This document shows, in pieces, positions 56,176 to 64,000 of a DNA stretch of 64,000 bases (the stretch's first letter is position 1; each line of letters begins with the position of its first letter). Origin of the DNA: Agrostemma githago (taxonomy: Eukaryota > Streptophyta > Magnoliopsida > Caryophyllales > Caryophyllaceae). The notes under the pieces were generated by a model. The model saw nothing but the letters and a program-made list of their open reading frames with translations, made no database searches and was not told the origin of the DNA. The stretch lies in the NCBI GenBank assembly GCA_958450325.1, contig OY288247.1:6438429-6502428 (forward strand). The letters are read 5' to 3'. A program made the position numbers and the translations under genes.

Positions 56176-56789
56176 GAGCAAGTCCAATAATGATATTAAA
56201 AGACCTGCTTGCAATTAATAAAAATATTCTAACTACATGCAAACCATGGAGAAGGAAATGGTGTTGTAGCTTAAAAGCATACCTGCTTGTTCAAGATACA
56301 CATGCTTGAGGGATTAAAAAAAAGGAAAATAATTATTTGTGAATTAAATAATGTGTCCTCATCTTCCACCTCTCTTTTGTACAAATTTCATGCTACAATA
56401 ACAATAATTCCATTTTTTTGACATTTCCCTAATTAATAGATTGACTACTTTTTTTAATGAATTTTCTCTAATAATCATTTCACTTAATATTTTTTATTTG
56501 AAATAATAAAAATTTGTTCTATTATTTTTTTGCATGGTTGAATTTATTTACGTAAACAAAGTTGTTAATAATGTAAAAAAAAGTATGACAAATTTACAAA
56601 GCATATGTTTAATAATATAGAATAATGAGTATTTTTAAAAAATTAAAATACAATACCCATGGACCTACAAAGTTAGAACCTCTTGTAGCTTACCATTGGA
56701 CTAAGTTGTAGTTGGAAAGCAATGTAACCCAAAAAGATGAGTTGGCAAAGCTAGCTACATGAGGTTGTAGTCCACTATTGGACGTGCTC
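56176..56789. mobile_element. Tourist-like (PIF/Harbinger) MITE, 614 bp
   Basis: The ends GAGCAAGTCCAATAATG and, in reverse, GAGCACGTCCAATAGTG are inverted, and TAA flanks both sides (56173-56175, 56790-56792). Satellite sequence resumes directly after it. AT-rich and non-coding. Confidence 0.9.
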
Positions 56790-57090
56790 TAACATTCAAA
56801 ATCTATTGTTTTTGGTTTTCGAAAGCGGTGAAAGTAAATCTAAAGTGCGAATGTCTAATAATGATTATTAGATCCCCTCATACACAATATAAAAAAGTAT
56901 AACGGCTTTCAAAAGTTTACATTGAAATCCAAAAGACTTCATATTACACCGGGTATTGTATTTGGTATGGATTGTGTTCAGCACGAATATGAATCCATTT
57001 TATTTCGGACCGAAAACGTCGAAAAACGTGGATTATACCCTTCAAAATCGTTCTCTTTTGACTATTTTCGAAAGCGTGAAAGTAAATCTG

Positions 57091-59850
57091 GCTCACTAGT
57101 ATCATGGCGCAGAGATAGCCAACATAGGACCATAACTTCGCAAAGCAAGCAGGCACAGCAGATGACTACATATTTTCCACAGAAAATATCGAAACCATCA
57201 GGTTTACCACTAGAAAAGAGCATTTATGGTGTGGTACCATTATTCATCAAAAACAGTACTACCTGCAAATACATGCCTTCCTGGCAAAGATGGATCGCCC
57301 TATTTCCACGGGACCTTCACCGAATTCCTGATAATTGTGCATGGATGACTCATAATTTTTCCGACTCGTGCTACAGCCCTGATTTTGGAACTATATATAT
57401 TCTTGAAAGAGTGATGATAGTTGTTTGAAGTCAATGGGAAACTAATGAACTTGAAATCCCTGCAATCAACTGGATCGACATCCCTGCAATCAACTGGATC
57501 ACGCAACAAATAAAAACGACTAACACCATACTGTTTCCAAGTTCTGACAATAGTGTTCTCTATTTATATTGATACATTAGTCTAGGAGATTTTTTCGGCT
57601 TCTTTTTCGTTCTGCAGTTGTCTTTAGGATATCATGGATCTTGGTGTCTATTCTAACCGCAACTCTCTGCTGTCTGTATTTAGAATATTTTCTACAAAGT
57701 TTACTAAAAGTAGTGATTGTTGTAGTAGCATTTACTAAAAACCAATTGCCAAAAGAAAATGTATATACATATTGTCAGAAATACCTATGTCAAAACCAAT
57801 TACCAGTTGCCAAAGAAATACCTTACGAAACCTTCCCATCTGATTCTTGACATTATCACAAAACTTTTTCGCTCCAAGTCCTACAAGTATGAATCTTTAT
57901 GATGATCAGCTTCATGCTTATTAGAGATCAGTAAGGTGAAAAGTATTTTGTATATGCGTCCACAAGAATGGTATTTCTACCAAACTACAAAAAGAAGAGA
58001 CGACTTTACAAATGTGATTCATGAAGGAACATATGGTGCTCAGTAAGTAGGTCCAAAAACGAGATGGTTACTTTTCACAACACGGATATTTTGGCCATTT
58101 GATTCTTGAAAATTGCAATGATCATGCAAAAAGTCGTAGAGCATGTAAGAATACAGGAATATAAATAGAATGTCGACACATAATTTATACCCAAGCTTTA
58201 GCCTCTCAAGGATGATTGATGAATATAATTAAGAAAAAAAAAGTTGTATTATCGCTAAAATCAAGGTCGCTACAGTCCATGAGGAAGAGGCTTGCATCTT
58301 CTCTCACAGCTTTCAGTTCATGCTGAAGTCAATCATATTGAACTACAAGCAAATTGTTTGCATCTACCATGAAATAAATCATTCAAAACAGACACTTCTA
58401 GCAATGACACGATAAAGAACAAATTAAAAAAAGGCATATTTTTCACCCTGATAATTCAAAGTGAAGTCAAATACGGAGTAATATTTAACTATGAGCAAAA
58501 ATCATAATATATCTTTCAACAAACCCAGAACGCCACCGTTTCATAAGTTTCAGAACAGAAGTGTGCTCAGATATTCAACTTTAGTAAGAATAGGTAGAGT
58601 TGAAATTGAATAAGCACATGTACGGTTACCTCATCCACCAGTTAAAAAGATACTCTGTAGTTGCAACAGCTCGTGCAGTTCGTGCGCTTTTCTTAAGCCA
58701 AAACTGTAAGCCAAACATGAATGGGTGATACTGTGATGGAATAATGCCACATTAAGCCCCAATTTTATTGGCGAGGGCACTCGCGCCTGTGTCTCACACA
58801 GAGCACTGATACCATACCTGCTCAACTAAAACAATAATTAATCAGTAGCAGAAAGCAAATTGCAAATTGGTAAAAGAGGAGAAAGTGCATGAGAACCGTG
58901 ATAACAAGAAATGATAGCATCTTTTGATAATAACTTTCGCCCAGTTCACCAAATTAGACAAGACTTTGTGCATCCTCTATGCATCATGTTGCTCCTGTAG
59001 CCTGTTTCCTTGGAGGCATCCACCTAATATGGTCAAGGGGGTGGTCGTATGGAGCCTTACCCATGTATTGAAAACAAGAGAAGGTCGTTTCCGTATGACT
59101 CACATTGGGAATTGCATCAACTGCCTTTTTCCTCCTTTCTCGATACTAACTGGATAATGGGCCTTTACGCAATGCTACATAATTAAAATGAGATACAAGC
59201 GGGTAAACAGCAATAATGAAAATCACAAGTGTAAAAATGAATACAGATATTAAATTAACTCTGGAAAAACCAGCGGCAAAGGACCATTAAGAAGGTTGCT
59301 ACTGTTTCACCTACATCCATTCGGTTATTCCTAACGATATGACTGTAAGAGATGAGATGTAAAATTACTATGTCAATTCCCTCTAATTTGTTGAAAGCAT
59401 AACCACCACAAAATTACTCTATACATCTGCAATAGCCAGATCAAACCAGTGAATGAAATATGATGCAGTCCACAAGAACAGAAATCTTGAGTTAATAAAA
59501 TTTGTGGCTAAAATATGGACACTCAACTAGAAGCTTGGTTAGAATAATTGACTTGCAGAACAACCACTGACCTCAAAACCCGAGCCTATTATCAGCCTAC
59601 TTGCTGAAGCAGAGAGATTTAAAGCCCGAGCCTATTGTCAGCAAATATATAACTGCCCCAAGTCTCAGCCAATGAGTTAGATGACTTTTCTCCTTTCTGG
59701 AAATAAAGATACAAGGGAGCTCTACGGTAGGTCTTAGTGCTAAGAAGATTACAGGAAATTGGATTTAAATCATCTTACCGCAGAGATTGTTATAGAATGT
59801 GGTGAAAGAGCAATACCAATTGATATTCATTAGTTATAAAAAAAACTAAT
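57091..59850. other. Unassigned region downstream of PHT4;6-like gene
   Basis: I find no recognisable gene in 2.7 kb. The part near 59850 may hold the transporter's 3' UTR. A 21-bp word ATCCCTGCAATCAACTGGAT(C) is repeated at 57456 and 57480. Near 58750-58810 the minus strand reads TGGTATCAGTGCTCTG, faintly like a Copia primer binding site, without LTR or coding support. Confidence 0.45.
57456..57500. repeat. Short tandem duplication (24-bp period)
   Basis: A 21-bp word is present twice, separated by GAC. Probably a replication slip. Confidence 0.9.
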
Positions 59851-61179
59851 TCAGTCAAAAATTCTTTCTCCAGTGGAAAAAAGAATGAACACGATTGAAC
59901 TCAAAATACAAAGAAAACCAGGAATAATAAACACTGGTCTCCAACTTTCTGCACTAGAGATGTCATAGTCAGCAACTTTTGCAGCTTCAAGAAGCTGGCC
60001 TGTCAGCTCAACGCCAACAATACCAGCTAGTGTACCAGCTGTATTAGAAACCCCCATAACAATGCCAGCATATCTGGGAGCTATATCCATGTGATTCACA
60101 GCAAACCCTGCTCTCCCAAGTGCCAAGAAGCCTAGCGCCAAAGAAGAGCAAAATACGGCCCCGGTCGATGTTCTAAACATGGGCAGTGCTATCAATGCTA
60201 TTGATGCCACAACAAATCCCAAGGTATTTAAGAACTTCCTCGTCCAAGTTACAGACATAACCTTCCTGGTGATGAGATGATCAGCAACCCATCCGCCTAT
60301 ATTTGAAAATATAAACATGTTGAAGTAAGGCATCATTTTAGAAGAACCCATATCTTGAAGACTAAGTTGTAGGCCCTGTTCAAAGTATGTCGGCAACCAA
60401 TTCATAAGCACATACAAGGCATAATGGAACGTGAAGTTATTAACCACAATAGCCCAGACGGGTAAGTTGACAAGAATTTTCTTCCATGGTATTTTTGCTG
60501 TTTTGGACGAGCTGCCTCCATTCTCGACTTTCAATTTTTGATTTCCTTTAATAGGCAATACATTTTCTCCAAAACCAGCAGCAGCAGCTTTGGGGTGCAC
60601 AGAACGAGGGGGGTCAGATGCATATTTGAACCAAAGAGCAGACCACATGGCTCCTAAAGCTGCTTCGGCTAAAAAGACTGACTGTGGGCCCCTGAACTTC
60701 ACTAAGCTTGGAAGCAAAAGCATCCCTGCAGCTGCACCCATATACATGCCAGATGTAGTGAGCGAGACCGACCTCGACCTTTCATGGGGAGGGACCCACT
60801 GAGCCAAAACTGTGTGAATGGACGGGAAGATAAATCCTTGAGCCACGCCAACAAGAAGACGTGCAAGAACCAATGTCAGTACTCGATTGGGATCTAACGG
60901 CACTAGGGCACAAGTTAAAGACCATAAAACAAACGAGAGTAGTAAGACACGCCTGCCACCTATTTTCTGAGCTGCCCATCCTCCAGGTACTTGTGAGCAT
61001 GCGTAACCATAGTAGAAAGTGGAAAGAATGGTTCCTTTACTTGATTGATTTACTCCAGCAGCATCAGCAGCTATTGTATAAGCAATTGAGAAGCCCACCC
61101 GTTCAATGTAGCAGACGGCTGTGCAGATGAACGTTAAAATTACAATTGTGTATCGCTTTGGAAATCTAGCTTCTGGCAT
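59851..61179 (-). CDS. PHT4;6: Probable anion/phosphate transporter, PHT4;6 (ANTR5)-like
   Basis: A single coding exon of 442 residues closely resembles Arabidopsis PHT4;6 (ANTR5, 432 residues). That protein is a Golgi major-facilitator transporter thought to return phosphate released during glycosylation to the cytosol. About 12 membrane segments are visible. Family features include CYIERVGFSIAYTIAADAAG after helix 1, VPGGWAAQKIGGRRVLLLSF as the MFS loop 2-3 signature, FIFPSIHTVLAQWVPPHERS, WAIVVNNFTFHYALYVLMNW, GRAGFAVNHMDIAPRYAGIV and the final LLFSTGERIFD. The central loop (about 195-230) is hydrophilic with KVENGGSSSKT. The start is the only sensible ATG; the hydrophobic first helix follows MPEARFPKRY. 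It is unrelated to its neighbours in function. Confidence 0.94.
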   Translation of the reverse strand: MPEARFPKRYTIVILTFICTAVCYIERVGFSIAYTIAADAAGVNQSSKGTILSTFYYGYACSQVPGGWAAQKIGGRRVLLLSFVLWSLTCALVPLDPNRVLTLVLARLLVGVAQGFIFPSIHTVLAQWVPPHERSRSVSLTTSGMYMGAAAGMLLLPSLVKFRGPQSVFLAEAALGAMWSALWFKYASDPPRSVHPKAAAAGFGENVLPIKGNQKLKVENGGSSSKTAKIPWKKILVNLPVWAIVVNNFTFHYALYVLMNWLPTYFEQGLQLSLQDMGSSKMMPYFNMFIFSNIGGWVADHLITRKVMSVTWTRKFLNTLGFVVASIALIALPMFRTSTGAVFCSSLALGFLALGRAGFAVNHMDIAPRYAGIVMGVSNTAGTLAGIVGVELTGQLLEAAKVADYDISSAESWRPVFIIPGFLCILSSIVFILFSTGERIFD

Positions 61180-62580
61180 ATTTCAGACAGATAACTTAAT
61201 GACGATTATGGTAACTTGTACAGTCTTGTTACTTTCTCCTCAAATACACTCACTTGATTGATCAAAATGCACAGACGCAAAGACTTCCCTTTACTTTGTA
61301 CAATGTTGGTTTGCAACATAACCACCATGTAATCACTCCTTCCCCTTGGCTTATAACTTGCACCTGACAATAAAAACCAAAGATCAATATACCTCTAAAA
61401 ATTTCTGTGTCATCTATGTTCACAGAAGCTTTCTTAATTGTCTAGTTTATTGCCAATCGATCTCATAAGAAATAACGCATCACCACTAACACAACTGAGG
61501 ATATTAAGGGGTCAGCCACCAGGCAGTACTTCCTTCAATCAATCCCCGCATACACCTCAGCAACAACACGGCAAATCAAAGTATCAAGGGAATTGGGCAC
61601 CATTAACAAGCATATACCAAGAAAACAAGCACACAATATAAGCATTAACCCACAAATACATAGGTATATGAAAGAGAGGATCAATCAAACATCTAATTTA
61701 CACCCACCACTACATTAATCATCAAATACAATCCCTCGAACTAAATTCCGACTCTGGATTGCAGTTCAATAAAGCTGATGCAAGACACACCGTTGACACC
61801 GTAACTTCCAACATAACAACATTTCCAGGAATTCCAGCGAACGTTACAAGTCTACAAATTTATCCATCAAATCAACTATCTACACTATAATCATTCTACA
61901 AGCATTCAATTAGAATATGCACAGACCCTTTTCAGATCAACATAGCATCATGACATTCAGTGGCAGAACCAAGAGAATTTAATCATCCGGGCTGAAAGCA
62001 CCTTTGCTAGTCCCCTCCTTAGAATGAACAAAATAGGGGAAATTTTCAGCAAAACCCTTACAACCCAGAAACTAAAATTTACCCTAAAAATAGTAATCTG
62101 GATTCTCAAGTCTCAAGCAAATAGGCTGTTAATAAAACCCAGCACATTTTTTATTTCAGGCAATTCAACAAACACAATGCAAGCATTAGAAAGATACGAA
62201 AACCCCAAAAATAGATCAAACAAATAACCAAATAAAGATGTGACCTTTTTTGGTAATTACCTACCTACCTCAATCATTCATTCATTCCTCAGATTCACTT
62301 GCCTGCAGTGTTAAGAGGTGAGGTGAGTTGATTTGAGTGGTTAAACCCAAATCTGTGATTTTTTGTTAATGGAGGGAAAGGGTGTATGATTGGATTTAGA
62401 GAGATTATAGTAATAAAAATGCAATTAAGGGGAAGGTGAGATTGAGTCAACAAATTTTGACACAAGAGTCGTCACCAGTTAATTTAAGAGTACTAAACAG
62501 TAAAGAGTGGGGAGTATTGACAATTGGGACTTGAAGGTAGGTACTCCGTACAAGGGTACTCTCTCTTTTTGACACAAAGT
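61180..62580 (-). other. 5' region of the PHT4;6-like gene
   Basis: No coding sequence is recognised. A 5' UTR with an intron is plausible, since GC-richer leader-like sequence lies near 62280-62340 on the minus strand, but splice sites are not proven. Confidence 0.4.
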
Positions 62581-62584
62581 CTTG

Positions 62585-62815
62585 TAAAACACGGTCTCTC
62601 AATAACTTATTGAGAGATCATTTTTCAGTATCACTTTCCTATCTACTATTCGTACCCTTAAATGACAATTTTATTTTGTACCTATTTTTATAACAAGCGT
62701 ACCATCTTTATATTTGTATACTCTTTGTTAATCGTACCTACGTTTGGTATCATTGTTACTTCATTTGTCCTTGGTTTCTCGGTAAAGTTAATTGAGAGAC
62801 TGTCTCTCAGGAGAC
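62585..62815. repeat. Dispersed repeat, copy 2 (GAGAGACC type)
   Basis: Left end GGTCTCTCAATAACTTATTG and right end AATTGAGAGACTGTCTCTC are inverted. The middle matches 23974-24160. Likely a MITE family. A short piece near 26405-26445 has the same terminal words. Confidence 0.65.
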
Positions 62816-62921
62816 TTTCTCTCTTTTAAATGCTACCCAAATCCTTGTTTGTCATAACTATATCAGTCGACTCAAATATTATCCACCTGCTTTGATGAGA
62901 TGAAGACAACATTATTTGTGA

Positions 62922-63208
62922 GTCTAGGGGTGTTCACCGGTCCAAACCCGGACCGGACCGGTTTGACCCGCGGACCGGAAGCCCAAAAAACCCAAACCCG
63001 CCGACCGGACCGGTTAACAAAGAAACCCGGACCGGACCCTCTTAAGACCGGACCGAACCGTAAAAATACACTAAATTTGATATTTTTTTTAAAGTGTGGA
63101 CCGGACCAGACCGGATCGAGGACCGGTTACCAACTTTTTTGGGACCCGGAGACCGGACCGGTACGTGCCCCGGTTTGGACCGGTCCGGGTCAATTTTTGA
63201 ACACCCCT
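62922..63208. mobile_element. hAT-like MITE with GGACCGG-rich interior (287 bp)
   Basis: It is flanked by the perfect 8-bp duplication ATTTGTGA (62914-62921, 63209-63216), the hAT target size. The ends contain AGGGGTGTTCA and TGAACACCCCT as inverted repeats. The interior is packed with GGACCGG and CCGGTCC words on both arms, so the strand can fold on itself. Confidence 0.85.
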
Positions 63209-63419
63209 ATTTGTGACAAATTTTGTCTTATCTAGTCATGTGAATAATACTTACATGTTTCTGTCTTAAAAAAAATGTGTCATCAAGGATATTCTTCAAC
63301 CTCAATTTCAGAATGGGAAATGGGAGGGGGTCGATAAGATGTACACTATTTCCTCTGGGCATGAGTTTCGTCGTGCAAATTGCCTGAGGTTGAGTGGGCT
63401 AAGATGGTGTGGTGCAGTA

Positions 63420-64000
63420 AGGAGATGGTCTCAGGCTGAGCTCTGATCATCTGATTTTTCATCTCCCCTTGGAGTAGGGAGATGGTCAGGGCGTATGCAG
63501 CCGTTGAGTCGTCGATCTCCCTGACCTGCTGGTAAGACAAGTCAAATCTCTTTAGGTACTCCCTAACACTTTCCCCCTTCTTTTGCTTCAGAGTCATCAG
63601 GTCAAAACGAGTGAGCCGGCGCCTCTTGTTCCCTGCATACTGTTCTAAGAAAGCTTCAGCTAGCTCTATAAAGAAACTGATCGACCCCCTGACGTAGATC
63701 CCTGAACCATCCTTGTGCTAGCCCAACCAGGGTAGTTGGAAAGCCTTTGCACCAGACCGCGTCATCTACGTCGTACATGCCCATGTGGCTCTCAAAGGCT
63801 GCCAAGTGATCTTCTGGGTTTGAAGTTCCGTCGAATTTGACGGAGGGCATTTTGATCTTCGGGATGGGGTACTCCTGTACGTCAGGGTGAAGTGGTGTTT
63901 TGGTGGGTCTGCCTACCAATCGTGACCTGCTCCCCCCAGAGTGGTAACCGTAGTCATCCCATCTTTCAGGGGTCGATTTCCTTGTACTGGGGGAGCGGTG
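63420..64000 (-). pseudogene. Gag fragment of a second copy of the 5.5-kb gypsy family
   Basis: Minus-strand frames carry KIKMPSVKFDGTSNPEDHLA, GWFRDLRQ and KKGESVREYLKRFDLSYQQ, near-identical to the gag at 9921-11609. An extra base in a G-run (near 63690) shifts the frame between the two parts. Homology ends abruptly at IRAQPET (about 63420), so the copy is truncated on its 3' side and continues past the right window edge. Confidence 0.9.

Larger units (their letters stand above)
47691..57090. repeat. Satellite-like array, ~333-bp unit, interrupted
   Basis: The unit contains CTTCAAAATCGATCG, CGATAGGAATAGAATGCC, GACGCGATATAAATTGGAAT, GTTTCGACTGATTCCGACA, TTACACCGGGACATTTCATT and ACGTGGATAATAACC in that order. 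CTTCAAAATCGATCG-type words lie at 48676 and 49009 (333 bp apart), 52318 and 52640 (322), and 55061 and 55395 (334). Units degrade at both edges. The array is interrupted at 48328-48671 (LINE), 49242-52197 (solo LTR), 52976-55058 (LINE) and 56176-56789 (MITE). Short open frames in it are not genes. Confidence 0.9.

Noticed and set aside
58740..58815. Copia-like primer binding site TGGTATCAGTGC on the minus strand
   Set aside because: Imperfect match, no LTR ends or pol homology nearby.

Overview
This is a repeat-rich stretch of a flowering-plant nuclear genome. The evidence is spliced genes with GT-AG introns and closest resemblance to Arabidopsis proteins, plus Ty3/gypsy LTR elements, L1-type LINEs, Helitrons, Stowaway/Tourist/hAT-like MITEs and a satellite array. 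The lineage is a eudicot. A Caryophyllales species is my guess from the style of the repeats, and it is not proven.

Layout. 1-17.9 kb is nested transposon territory. It holds the end of a gypsy element (gag start, PBS, LTR), a decayed MULE transposase, MITEs, and a Helitron split by a 6.9-kb gypsy element with a 5-bp target duplication. A second Helitron abuts the first end to end, and a third lies inside a Stowaway MITE. 18.2-21.5 kb is SDHAF2 (+, 5 exons). 22.5-27.5 kb is a small gene of unknown function (+) and a broken duplicate of it, separated by a solo LTR. 28.2-28.9 kb is an HS1-like A/B-barrel protein gene (-). 29.3-31.9 kb has two poly(A) retroposons with clear target duplications. 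33.0-38.1 kb is CRUMPLED LEAF (CRL, +, 9 exons). 39.0-41.9 kb is an IRX10/IRX10-like xylan xylosyltransferase gene (-, 4 exons), convergent with CRL. 43.5-47.2 kb is a 5'-truncated LINE with a long open RT/RNase H frame. 47.7-57.1 kb is a ~333-bp satellite array broken by two LINE insertions, a ~3-kb solo LTR with a 39-bp palindrome, and a Tourist-like MITE. 57.1-59.8 kb shows nothing I can identify. 59.85-61.18 kb is a PHT4;6-like transporter gene (-, single coding exon). 62.9-64.0 kb has a GGACCGG-rich hAT-like MITE and the edge of a second gypsy copy.

The host genes do not form a pathway: SDHAF2 acts in mitochondria, CRL at the plastid envelope, and IRX10L and probably PHT4;6 in the Golgi. 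CRL and SDHAF2 are also close neighbours in Arabidopsis, so this block looks like conserved gene order enlarged by repeats. The most unusual features are a promoter-bearing antisense unit inside the gypsy element, the back-to-back Helitrons, two LINE insertions at nearly the same point of the satellite unit, and the palindrome cluster in the solo LTR.
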